Positions 21,685 through 31,546 of a stretch of 34,805 nucleotides of DNA are shown here, piece after piece (the stretch's first letter is position 1; each line of letters starts with the position of its first letter). Origin of the DNA: Chromera velia (taxonomy: Eukaryota; Sar; Chromeraceae); assembly GCA_018398765.1 (NCBI GenBank), contig JAHBMJ010005131.1, forward strand, positions 22,501 through 57,305, written 5' to 3'. The position numbers were made by a program, and so were the translations under genes. A model generated the notes under the pieces. The model made no database searches. It was not told the origin of the DNA and saw only the letters and a list, made by a program, of their open reading frames with translations.

Positions 21685-24108
21685 TTTCTCTCTGTCTTTC
21701 TTTCTGTCTGTCTTTCTTTCTTTCTTTCTTTCTTTCTTTCAACAACGAAGCAGATCGGAGGGTGCCCTGCCTGCATGCCGACCTTCTCAATGACGGTCTC
21801 ACTCTTGGACCCGAAGATGTTGCTCTTGGTCTTCTGCCAGAAGATCAGATCAGGGGCCAGATGGAACATGCCGGAGTAGTCAACGATAGCCCAGTTGGAG
21901 CAGGCCTCGTCGGTCGGGTGGTTCTTGAAGATCTGCAGTGAGGGGACAGATACAGACATTCATTTGTGCACGTATTTACTCTCTGTATGAAAAAGAATTC
22001 TGTATGAAAGTAATTACATGGAGCAACCCTCGTCGGTCGGGTGGTTCTTGAAGATCTGCAGTGAGAGAACGAACATACAGACATTCATTTGTGCACGTAT
22101 TTACTCTCTGTATGAAAAAGAATTCTGTATGAAAGTAATTACATGGAGCAAGCCTCGTCGGTCGGGTGGTTCTTGAAGATCTGCAGTGAGAGAACGAACA
22201 TACAGACATTCATTTGTGCACAAGGAAAGGAAACAAATGAGGACAGATCCAGAATCATCCTGCGCAAACCTCAGAACAGAACGCGGGCGCTTCTCCTCCT
22301 CGCCTCTGGAGCCTGGCACAACAAGCTTCTCGGCGCCATCAGTAGGATACTCTTTATCTCTTTGCATACCTGTTGATGGACCTAAATACATCATTTCAAT
22401 CCCCTGGCTGTCCCTTCCCTCTCGGCCCACCTTCATCAGTCTAACGGTTGAGTCTGCCGTGTTTGTGAACTGCATATCGTCTGCAGTGAAGTTGGTTCCC
22501 CTGGAGTATTCCCATGCGATCAGTTGTCCCCTCATCTTCTCCTTGTCACCCCCGAAGGCCCAAAGGACGTCATGGAAGTAGGCGTCAACAAAATCAACGG
22601 ACTGCAGAAATGAATGAATGAATGAATGAATGAATGAATGAATGAAAGGATGAAGGAAGGAAGGAAGGAAGGAAGGAAGGAAGAAAGGAAGGAAGGAAGG
22701 AAGGAAGGAAGGAAAGGAAGGAAGGAAGGAAGGAAGGAAGGAAGCAAGGGTCCGAGTGATTGGGGACACGCATTTGTGGAAAGAACACATCGATAAAAGG
22801 AAGGAATAAATTGAAGCAACTGCAGGATCATGTCGTGAAGCCGACAGGTCTTCACAACATCAACAGCATTCACAAGAGACTGTCGACATTCACGCGTGGA
22901 GAGGGAAGGAATGATGGAGTCTCTGGTGGTGTACAAACGCTGCCACATGCAGAGACGAGCGGGATCCCAGACCACCCACTGACCCAGAGCGAGAGAGAGA
23001 GAGAGACTTGTCCATTCCTTTGCCTGACGGACCTTGCTGTCATCCAGACACTCGATGACGTTGACCACGCTCTTAGACTTGAACTGATCGAATCCCAGGC
23101 AGGTCTGCTCTCCGATGATCTGGCTGGTGCTCTTGGTAGAGAAGATACTCAGGACCTCCTTCACTGCGTGCACTGCAGAGGTGATCCCCTCATCGAGAAT
23201 CTTCATGCTTCCAGAGAAACTCTTGTTCTCCTTCTTCTCAGGCTCCTTCTCCTTCTTATCCTCTGCAGCGCCGGCCCTCAGAGCGGGACGGAAAGGAGCA
23301 GGCAGAGCAAGAGGGGCGGAGGGAACTTCCACACCGGCAGCTCTGGCAGTGCCCACGATGGACAGACGGCTGAGGAGGTTGAACCCTGTGGTGATGTCAT
23401 CAAGACACTCAGGAGATGCGGAGGAGACTGTGTGGAATGCGTGGCTGCAGTCACCAGAGTAACAGATGTCAAGGACTTCCTTGCGCACCACCCCGGCGCC
23501 CTTGCAAGGAGACTGGTCCTCTGTCTTCAAGGGCTTTGCGATACCCAAAGTCCACAAGGAGAGCTTGGACTTCAACACTTCCCTCATCATGATATCTCTC
23601 GTGGTCTCACACTCGACAAACATGCTGTTGAAGGTGAAAGCAGTCTCAGAGACGGCTGCAATGTGAAGGTAAGCAGCATCTCCGTTTTTGCATCTCTTCT
23701 TGAAGACTGCAATGCCTGCAGGGATGGCAGAGGACTGGGCATCCGTCTCTCTGGTCATCATCTCAGAGAGAAGGTCAGAAGGGGTCTTGGTGGGGGCAGA
23801 GGAGGCGGAGCTCTTCATGGAATCCCAGCTCTGCTTGGCAACTGCACCAAAGCCACTGGAGGAGACTGCCGTCTCGTTTCCGTACATGGTGTAAAGCTGC
23901 ACCAGTTCCTTCTTCAGGACATCCCGGGGGCTGCAGAGAAGAGGAAAGGGGGGGGGCGTGAGCAGACGTGGCGATTAGAGGACACAAGAGGCAGGCTAAC
24001 CCGCAAGGGGGGAGAGGAAGAGGAAGAGACCCACCGAGAGGCGAGCTGTGTGACGGCCACCTCGGCCACCGCTCCCGCAAGGAGCAGCATACAGCAGAGA
24101 AACTTCAT
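21204..24108 (-). CDS. Unrecognised secreted Cys-containing protein, 5 exons
   Basis: Exons on the minus strand: 24035-24108, 23033-23930, 22431-22601, 21783-21932 and 21204-21395. All have GT-AG borders and matching phase, giving 494 aa. The donor of exon 4 is the least certain (GTCGGC at 21782; extension to about 21750 is possible). Residues 1-15 (MKFLCCMLLLAGAVA) are a signal peptide with an Ala-rich cleavage site and no membrane segment follows. The mature part has about ten Cys residues (for example CYSGDC), a Pro/Ala-rich stretch at about 225-245, a Lys/Glu-rich stretch at about 248-261, and two CLDD motifs about 120 residues apart. The C-terminus is Pro-rich. No plastid-type Phe junction follows the signal, so secretion or an endomembrane site is likelier. 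I do not recognise the family. Intron 3 carries three tandem copies of the exon 4 acceptor region. Confidence 0.7.
21505..21541 (+). repeat. (CT)n(CA)n microsatellite
   Basis: A run of CT followed by a run of CA, within intron 4 of the secreted-protein gene. Confidence 0.88.
21648..21741 (+). repeat. (TTTC)n microsatellite abutting exon 4 donor region
   Basis: TTTG passes into TTTC/TGTC tetranucleotides within intron 4 of the secreted-protein gene. On the sense strand it is a GAAA run starting about 40 bases after the proposed donor. Confidence 0.88.
21905..22220 (-). repeat. Tandem triplication of an exon 5' end with its acceptor site
   Basis: Three copies, about 123 and 125 bases apart, each contain the acceptor CACTGCAG followed by the first 12 codons of exon 4 (IFKNHPTDEACS). 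Only the lowest-coordinate copy (exon start 21932) continues into the full exon. The other two (exon-like starts at about 22055 and 22180) run into ATGTAA after 13 codons. Confidence 0.88.
22606..22744 (+). repeat. (AATG)n(GGAA)n microsatellite next to exon 3 acceptor
   Basis: On the sense (minus) strand this is a TTCC run followed by a TTCA/CATT run ending in TTTCTGCAG. It lies immediately upstream of exon 3 of the secreted-protein gene and supplies its pyrimidine tract. Confidence 0.9.
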
Positions 24109-24718
24109 CGTTCCTTTCTTCAAGTCAATAGATAGAGTAGTGGTTACGCGGCCTAGGCGAGCTGTACGTACGTGTCTGTGTGAGATGGGAGAGGTTCTTC
24201 TCAACTTGAGTCTCATTGAATTGACGAATCACTTGCCTTATAATTGCAAACTTTGAGGTTCCGGTTCACCAATGTTCACCATGCAGTGTCCCGGAAAGTT
24301 CCTATCTGGCGTCATGACGCTTTCCGGGACTGCTCGCACGCGGATTCAATGCATGCGTGCGTCAAAGTCTCCCGCGGACTGAGCCGCGTCCACTCCATTC
24401 ACTAGCTGAGTCAGACTGTCAGACGAATCCCCTCACTCTTCTCAAATGCAGGTTTCTCTTCTCGCTGCTGCTTGACAGTGCTTATTCATTGAAGCGTGTC
24501 GAGCCCTGCCATAGCCTGAACGTGAGCCGCAAACGACCGGGTGGCTGTTTCCTAACACCTTTTCAGTACGCGTGTTGTGTTGACGGTGTTGCTGTATCAG
24601 CATTTGTATCAGCGTGCCTTGATTGGGATCCAGGGCTACGTTCCATCGTGAGGCTGAGGTGGCCAGTGCCAATATCTTAGTGGTTTGATACTTGCGTGCG
24701 TTCTGGCAAGCAAGCGAG
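24109..24718. promoter_or_regulatory. Divergent intergenic region, secreted-protein gene / VPS28
   Basis: About 610 bases between divergent starts. It contains an 11-base perfect inverted repeat, GTCCCGGAAAG (24288-24298) and CTTTCCGGGAC (24320-24330). Between the arms lies a 12-base perfect palindrome, GCGTCATGACGC (24309-24320), that shares one base with the right arm. This is a candidate binding site for dimeric factors in a shared promoter. Confidence 0.5.
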
Positions 24719-26869
24719 ATGACGGAGGTCAAGCTGGACTCGTCAGAAGTGGTAAGTCAATCGTTTCCGTCCCGTCTCTTAAGTGGAAAGTTACACAGAG
24801 CATGCAGGTTCCGCGTTTTCATCCAAGTTTTGTTTAAGCCGCAAGGTGGCTACTTTTGACCATCCTCATGCAACCCTATCTGCTTCCGCAGATCCCCCCC
24901 TTCTGTAGCCTCTGTGCACATGGCGCACCTGAATCAGTCTGCCTGTCCTTCATTTGTCCTCCGTCTCCTCGCATCGGACCTCCTTCCTGTCTTACCACTG
25001 CCTCCATGAAGGATTCCCTGCGTCGCCTGACTCGTCTGTTTGGCTCTCTGTCGTTCGTGTCTGACGGCCTGGCCCCTGATGATGTTCTGTTGTCTGCCTG
25101 ACTCTTCACCTGTCTGATTGCGTCCTTCTGCCCATCTATCTGGCTGCCTACCTGCCTTGCTCAGTCAATAATTCCTTCCATCTGTCTGTCTGCTGTTTGT
25201 CTGTTAGCTTCTTTCTCTTGTCTATTCTGGAATCCGTGTCCACGTCTGTCTGTCAGTGACTGCCTTTTTGCCTTTACCTTATGTTTTCCGTTTGCCTCTC
25301 TCATTTCATCCCGTTCGAATTTCTTGTTATTTCGCACATGCCGGTCTGTGAATTGATGCGCGGGTCTGACAAGAATGTCGGACTGGTCTGCAATCTTGCG
25401 CAGCGTATTGGACGGAAAGTGACTTTTTTTTTCCTGCAGCGGGACCTCCAGCACCAAGCGAATATGTATGCATTGATCAAGACAGTGGAACATCTGGTAC
25501 GTTGGTCCGTCAGAAGAGAAGAGAAGAGAAGAGAAGAGAGTTGTCTGTCTGATTGCCTTTGAAGGTGATAAAACGACTGGCCATGCCACGCACACAAAAA
25601 CAGAGGGACAGTCAGACAGAGCATGAACACAGACCGCTCCACAGTATGTCATGTGATGTCAGAATATTCGGTTCCTTCATATGTATGCTTCGTTTCTGTC
25701 TTTCTTCATCGGACTGCCAGATGAGTCACGTTTCCTGTTTCTCTCTATCAGCATTTAAATTCTCTGAACCTGCATTTGGGTTGATTTTCTGTCTCCTTCG
25801 CAGCCTGATCTCCGTTCTTCTTTCCGATGTTCATTTCTTACTTGACTTGCATGTGCTCTCCCTGCAGGAGCGTGCGTTTGTGAATGGTCGTGTGAGTGAG
25901 AAAGACTACGAGGAGAAGTGCTTCGGGATGATCGCCCAATTCCGGACTCTCCAGGGGGCTTTGAAAGACAAATACCCGGACTTGAGGGAATTCATGAGGG
26001 TGAGCGGTTTTGCATATTTGTGTTGATTTGATTGGTTTTGCATTTTCGTTAGATGACTTGAAAGACAAATACCCGGACTTGAGGGAATTCATGAGGGTGA
26101 GTGGGTGTGTGGGTGCATGGGCAGAAGGAGGGGTCTGTCATTGATTTGATTGGTTTTGCATTTTCATTTGAAGACTAGAACCCTGACTGACATGAATATT
26201 GTTTAGATGTTTTCTTTTCGTTGGTAGGGGGAAGAATGATAACATGATTGTGCACTGCAGAAAGGAACGAAAGGAAGAGAGAGAAAGCGACTCGGCAGGG
26301 GTAGCTGACGGCGGAAGATGGGCATTGTGCAAAAAGGGAAGGAAGGGAAAGGAGAGAAAGCGACTCTGGAGGGACAGTGTAGAGTCAATTTGTTTTTGCA
26401 CGGGGAGTCTCTCGACTTTGGGCCTGGTGCTGATTTTTTTTGTCGACTGTCTTCTAACGTCCATAACTGCTTCCTTACTTTACATTTCGTTCTCTCCTCT
26501 CATCGCTCCCCTTCCTTTTCCAACTTCCAAGAGCTTCTCAAAGGGGAATTCATAATCTGACTGAACCCCTCCCCAATTTTCGTTTTCCGACTCTTCTTTC
26601 AGCATTCTTTCTTGTGTCATCATGCATCGCCTTCCCTTCTTTCCCCTTGTGTCGACTCCTTTCAGGAGAATAGAATGGACTGCACTCTTGCTGCGGACAG
26701 ACTGCTGGGGTCTGGACTTCCGGCAACGCGGCTGTACGCATCTGGACAGGGGGCTTCGGAAAGTGACGGCAGACAGAGGGCTCTGCAGACCTTCAGGGTG
26801 TCCGGGTGCTTCATTACTTTGCTTGATGCGCTGAAGTTGGGAGAGAAGGCGGTGGATGGGGTCGGTCGG

Positions 26870-26902
<33 letters not shown>

Positions 26903-26958
26903 TCTGTCTCTCTCTCTCCCTCCCCCTCCCTCCCCCTCTCTCTCTCTTTCCTTCTCTC

Positions 26959-27008
<50 letters not shown>

Positions 27009-27040
27009 TGTGTCTCTCTGTCTCTATGTCTCTATGTCTC

Positions 27041-27077
<37 letters not shown>

Positions 27078-28125
27078 GCCAGTGAGGGTTTTGCCCGCAT
27101 GCGCTCTCGATGTGTCTGTGTGTATGGGGGAGATAGAGAGATAGAGAGTTTTTTTTTCTTTCTGGCTTTCCTTCCTTGTTCTCTCGCCAGACTGTCTTCC
27201 TTTCCTCAATTAATCAATCCACCTTTCCCTTGCTTACTTGCTGTCGGTGGCGGCGTCCGTGCAGATCCAGCCGTTGGTGGTGGACCTTGTTTCAAAAATA
27301 AACCAAATCTCCGACCTGCCCCCGGAGCTGGAAGGGGTCGCACGGGTAAAGGGATGGTCAGTCGACCGTTGAGTGAGGGAATAAAGGAAAGAAGGAAGGA
27401 AGGTTTTTGGAGGAGGAGGAGGAGGAGGAGGAGGACAGCGATAGCAGAGAAAGAAAAACGAGGTAATGAGAGAGAACGGTTGGAGCCTGGCTGTAGAGTA
27501 ATCTCTTCTCGCGTGTCCCCTCTTCACTCCCTTCTTCATTCATCTCAGCGTTTCTGTAGTGAATGTAAGCACTCATAAGTTGTCTTCGCTTTCACTTAAT
27601 CTCCACTTCCCCCTCCCCCCCTTTGAATCCTCAGGGTGTATACCCTCAACCAGATGTCGGCAAGTGACGACTTGAGTGAATCTCAACTCAGGTCAGGGCC
27701 CTTCTTTCTTCTGCCTGTCACAGTCGGAAGGACAATTTCTTTCCCCTTCCTCTTGCGCGCTTGAGTGCTTTGATGCCGGTGCAGCGGACTCCTCGAATCT
27801 GAACAGAGCATCTGACCTTGATGCTGGCTGAATTAATTGAACTGATGTGAAACTGCTTTTTGATTCATGTACATTTTTTTGGGGATGAACCCATGCATTG
27901 GTTTGTTCTCTTAATTTCCGTGTCTTTGGATCTTCTGTCCTTCTTGTACAGCTGTGCCCCTCAATTCTCTGCATACTTGCATGATCGACTACATTGCATT
28001 GGAATGAGTGACTAAAAGATTGAACGGATCCAAGTGCTGGTTCACCTACCTGCAGGCAAGTGACACACGACGTCGACCTTGCATACAGCGCGTTCGAAAA
28101 CTGGCTGCAGTCGTCGCAGCAGTGA
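24719..28125 (+). CDS. VPS28: VPS28, ESCRT-I subunit
   Basis: Seven exons resolved by homology and GT-AG sites: 24719-24751, 25440-25496, 25868-25999, 26666-26860, 27265-27356, 27635-27691 and 28056-28125. Phases match throughout and give 211 aa; human VPS28 is 221. ESCRT-I acts at endosomal membranes in sorting ubiquitinated cargo into multivesicular bodies and in other membrane scission. The N-terminal core (about 1-105) contains NMYALIKTVEHLERAFVNG and DLREFM. It is followed by the family's MDCTLAADRL and the CFITLLDALKL helix. The C-terminal four-helix domain contains IQPLVVDLVSKI, DLPPELEG, QMSASDDLSESQLR and DVDLAYSAFENWL. The Trp codon at the exon 5/6 junction is split TG|G and aligns with the conserved Trp of human VPS28. 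The 5' end is short: it lacks the Pro/Gly-rich leader of animal proteins. Intron 3 carries a duplicated exon 3 end. Confidence 0.95.
25961..26175 (+). repeat. Tandem duplication of the VPS28 exon 3 end with its donor
   Basis: The 39-base end of exon 3 (encoding LKDKYPDLREFMR), its GTGAG donor and the following TTGATTTGATTGGTTTTGCA block are repeated 97 bases downstream, with a small insertion in the second copy. Using the second donor would read through a TGA at 26024-26026. The second copy is therefore a decoy or relic. Confidence 0.88.
26870..27078 (+). repeat. (CT)n/(GT)n/(CTGT)n microsatellite block, VPS28 intron 4
   Basis: About 200 bases of mixed CT, TG, CCCT and CTGT tracts, starting about ten bases after the exon 4 donor. 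Confidence 0.88.
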
Positions 28126-28589
28126 TAAAGTCTTGATGTTTAATTGATTCCCTGAGTCTAGGATTCCCTACATAAATGCAAATATAAATGCACAATGCAT
28201 TTAAGAATGCCACCGTGTGTAGTGAAAGGGCCGGACGAGGCTGGCGTACATCAACTAGTACATCAATTGGCAATTGCACTTAAAAAGGTCTAGAGACAAA
28301 TTCACATAATTTTTTTATATTTACTACTATGTACATACATATCTATAGATACAAATATAGTTATAGATATTTGAATTTTTTTTTAAAAAGAAAAAGTGTA
28401 AATAATATATAGCATAGCGTTAGTTCTATAGACATATTTAGCCATTAATTACCTCTCCGTTATATAATTCATTGATTGATTGATTGATTGATATGTTCCG
28501 CCCTAGGGCCTTCCCGCTATGTCTATCTGTCGCCAGAGCTAGCAGGGCGGGGCGTTCCCCAGCCTAAGCTGAGGTATCAGACCCCGCCC
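28126..28589. other. AT-rich spacer ending in a GC-rich hairpin
   Basis: No gene seen. A (TGAT)n run lies at about 28470-28490. It is followed by a GC-rich patch with an inverted repeat, AGGGCGGGG (28544-28552) and CCCCGCCCT (28582-28590). Confidence 0.5.
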
Positions 28590-29045
28590 TCAGGGCCCGC
28601 CAGAGTCTGTTGCCCTGGCCACTGCTGCATGATTGTTCGTTGTTCGAGCCACGGCTCTGGATCCGCGTTGGCTTTCTGGCTTGAAAATTGATCTGAAACG
28701 GTATGTGATTTGGGCTTCCTCGCTCTTTTTGTTTGCTTTATCAATCTTCTTCTGCAGCTTCCTCCTTCCCCACCCTAACGCTCCTTTGGTCATCTCTAAG
28801 TTATCAATTGTCTCCTCATATTCTTTTGTTAGTTTCTCGATCGCCCGCTGCCTTCCGGTGATTCCTGCATGTCTGGCCGCCAGAGCGTCTCCCTCTATGT
28901 GTCCGTACCGTCCTGGGCACTCCTCAAACACCCTCCATCTGAATGACGCCCATCCCAAAAACTTATCCGGTATAGAGAGAAACGGAGGGGAAGAAGCGGT
29001 AGTGGACCACACTTGAAGCTTAATTGGAGAGCCCACAACCACCAT
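28590..29045 (-). CDS. Hypothetical ORF with a short coiled coil
   Basis: ORF of 151 aa. The N-terminal half has a compositionally normal sequence (WASFRWRVFEECPGRYGH). Residues about 68-112 are rich in Glu/Lys with heptad-like spacing (AIEKLTKEYEETIDNLEM, then KLQKKIDKANKK). I do not recognise it. It lies downstream, on the same strand, of the CRN-like fragment and may be a piece of the same broken or spliced gene. No splice partner could be assigned. Confidence 0.35.
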   Translation of the reverse strand: MVVVGSPIKLQVWSTTASSPPFLSIPDKFLGWASFRWRVFEECPGRYGHIEGDALAARHAGITGRQRAIEKLTKEYEETIDNLEMTKGALGWGRRKLQKKIDKANKKSEEAQITYRFRSIFKPESQRGSRAVARTTNNHAAVARATDSGGP

Positions 29046-29567
29046 CCACCTATACTAGGTTCTGCACGCAGTTCAAAATGCCCATGGCTTGGAGGCCACG
29101 CTCTAATGACGTACTAGAAAAAGGCTCCGAGCCTGAGTCCAGTAGGTTTAACGAGGCATCTCTGATTCTACTAAGCTTTCGTCTAGCGCATCCAGTAGGC
29201 TGATTAAAGCCTCGATCACTTATGTGCTAACGCATATAAACGGAACAAGATGGAAAGGGACAACTAGACTGCTGGCAGTGCAACAGTAGCCTGAGCTACC
29301 AACTTGAAGGCCAGGCCCGACGAAATCTGTGATAAACGCTCGGACAGGCAGAGGGGGGGGCATGCAGCGTTTTACATACGAGCCCATTGTTTTTTTAACT
29401 CTTTGTATCCTTGATACGCAGAAACACCTAGAGAAACAAATACCTAGACACCTACATAGGGAAGGTCTTTGAAGTAATGCCTTTCTACGCACATACATTT
29501 CCGAGTTGGAGTCACGCAGTGCCAGCCTCATGTATTCACAGGCGTCGGTTTGACGGAGCGTCTGTAC

Positions 29568-30233
29568 CTACGAATAAGGCAGCGGCAACAAAAGGCACTC
29601 AGGTGCGTGGCCTTTCCCTGTCCACCTGCAGTAGAAACCAGAGTGCTCCGGCGCACCTGTGTCCTGCGGATCTGCAGGAACCACGAAAACGACCTTATTC
29701 AGTCGTGATGAGCGTGACGGTCCAGCTAACTTGGCGATGTCCTTGAAGTCCTTGAGTTTGTACTGCTTATGAGGCCCTATGGCCATCTGCAGTCCGAAAG
29801 GGAAGGAAACAGCGTCGAGGACAGGGAACGTTCTGATGGAGGGGCGGCCGTAGTCGCCCTCTCCAAGACCTTCAAGATCTTGTTTCGAACGTGAAACGGA
29901 CTTCACCGTCGTACCGAACTGGACATCCTGGGTCTCTGCTGGTGAACGCGTGCTCCGGATCCCGTCCTCCTCGCTCGCATTCTTCATCTTCTCTGCTCGA
30001 AATGTCTCCCCGCTGATCAGCTTTTCGTGAGCAAACCACTCGAAGAGGTTTCCTCGCAACCCTCCAGCCATGTCTCCATGTCCACGGAGATCCGTCAGAA
30101 GCTTTGCTACGTCTATCATCGCCTTATCCCCCCAGCCCTTCAGCACCGCGTCCCTGGCCTGAAGGGAGCAGAAAGCCCACGATTTGAAGGTGAAATCCTC
30201 TTTTGCTTCCGGACGGACGGAACGGAGCTGCAT
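29568..30233 (-). pseudogene. Crinkler (CRN)-like nuclease-fold domain fragment
   Basis: ORF of 221 aa from an ATG at 30233. Motifs resemble the C-terminal restriction-endonuclease-like domain of CRN (Crinkler-RHS) proteins in spacing and order: LRGNLFEWFAHEKL, then SGETFRAEKM, then a YGRP...FPVLDAV segment, FGLQMAIG, and KVVFVVPAD. In CRNs the FVVP motif is followed by more sequence. Here the frame ends soon after, unless a donor at the CAG|GTGCGC site is used. No N-terminal CRN domain or kinase/GTPase partner is seen. Its 5' end abuts, in opposite orientation, a fragment of the Cys-repeat gene at 30252, so the upstream part is missing. The call rests on remembered motif patterns and should be confirmed by profile search. 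Confidence 0.45.
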
Positions 30234-30251
30234 GATCTCGCACGGAAGAGC

Positions 30252-30536
30252 ATCTGTGAGCACGGTCGCCGGCGCTCTCAATGCAAAGAGTGCTGGGGGA
30301 AGAGCATCTGTGAGCACGGTCGCAGGCGCTCTGACTGCAAAGAGTGCGGAGGGAAGAGGATCTGTGAGCACGGTCGCATTCGCTCTCAGTGCAAGGAGTG
30401 CGGAGGGAAGAGTATTTGTGAGCACGGCCGGCAGCAATACAGGTGCAAGGAGTGCGGAGGGGGGGGCATCTGTGTTCACCGAAAGGACCGTCGATACTGC
30501 CATGAGTGCAAGCAGGTCTCTTCTCTTCCCTCTTGA
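30252..30536 (+). pseudogene. C-terminal fragment of a CxHx6CxxC repeat gene (fragment A)
   Basis: Five intact repeat units (30252-30512), then the tail VSSLPS and a stop. The frame is open upstream only by chance across the antisense of the CRN-like ORF. There is no CBM20 module or linker. The last unit (CVHRKDRRYCHEC) is closest to gene 1, and its 3' flank is a copy of the gene 1 flank. It is therefore a truncated duplicate of the gene 1 3' end. The first unit has CKECWGK in place of CKECGGK. Confidence 0.8.
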
Positions 30537-31130
30537 TTGATTTGCTGCCTCTCCTTCTCATCCTCTGTGTGTCTGTCTGTGAGTGCCTGCCTGTGTGTCT
30601 GTCTTTCTGAAACTTTTCTCTCCTCCGGCAGCTTTCCTCGTTCGTTCACTTTGTTCTTCTTTCTCTCATAAAAGATTTGTGTGCACCTTTTGCTCTTCTG
30701 GATGTGATGTTCTGCATGCGAATGCGATCGCTTGTCTGGTAGACAAAACGGACAGGTGAGGGGAAAGTGTTCGTCTGTGCGTGCAGTGAAGAGAACATGC
30801 AAGACGGGCTCCTCTTTTCCGATTCGTTCTTTTTATCGATCGGTCTTCTGTATTTTTTTGATGGATCAGCCCCATTTCCGTCTCTTTATCCGTCTTCATC
30901 TTTCCTTTTATCGGAGTTGGTCGATCAGCCGATGCAAGGGGAGGAGATGCTTGGTGCTCTTTCCTGTCTGGGTCTGTACAGGTTTTCCTTCATGTTTTCT
31001 TCTGTGTGTCTCTGCGTCTGGCTGTTCGTGGAGAAGCGTGTTTGTTTGTGTATCTTTTTTTCCTCTTGTATGCTTCATCTATCTTCAACTGTGCTTGAAC
31101 TGTCCTTTGATTGGCTCGCCTTACACAGTG
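30537..31130 (+). repeat. Inverted copy of the gene 1 3' flank
   Basis: Aligns over its whole length to the complement of 10862-11469. Similarity ends near 31130, at TTACACAG, exactly where fragment B of the repeat gene begins. Confidence 0.8.
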
Positions 31131-31546
31131 CAAACAATGTGGAGGGAAGGGCATTTGAGCACGGCCGCTTGCGACATCAGTGCAAGGCCTGTGGAGGAAA
31201 CGGCATCTGTGAGCACGGCAGGCAGCGAAGCAAGTGCAAGGAATGTGGAAGGAAGGGTATTTGTTAGCGCAGACGGGTTTGCACCAGATGCGAGGAGTGC
31301 GGAGGGGGGAGTATCTGTGAGCGTGTATGGTCGCATTCGCTCTCAGTGCAGGAGTGCAGGGGTAAGAGCATATGTGAGCACGGTCGCATTCGCAGTCAGT
31401 GCAAGGAATGCGGAGGGGCGGCCATCTGCGAGCACGGCAGACAACGCTCCCATTGCAAGGAATGTGGAGGAAAGGGCATCTGTGTTCACCAAAAGAATCG
31501 CCGATTCTGTCAGGAGTGCAAGCTGCTTTCCTCTCTGCCTCCTTAA
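31131..31546 (+). pseudogene. Degenerate CxHx6CxxC repeat gene fragment (fragment B)
   Basis: About seven repeat units with broken reading frames. A two-base loss lies at about 31153 (CATTTGAGCAC where CATTTGTGAGCAC is expected). A TAG follows at about 31264-31266, and further frame changes occur near 31320-31350. The last three or so units are in frame (31346-31546: CEHGRIRSQCKECGG, then CEHGRQRSHCKECGG, then CVHQKNRRFCQEC) and end LLSSLPP. One internal unit resembles unit 1 of gene 2 (GFAP/RTRCxEC context). It is downstream of fragment A and in the same orientation. Confidence 0.8.

Noticed and set aside
22532-22790. LPSFLPSFL / HSFIHSFI reading frame extending the secreted protein
   Set aside because: It is a GGAA/AATG microsatellite in intron 2. 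Conserved phase and splice sites at 23033 and 22601 skip it.
26054-26096. Second copy of the VPS28 exon end as an alternative exon
   Set aside because: From the nearest acceptor-like AG it reads ATG ACT TGA in the required phase, so it cannot be an in-frame exon.
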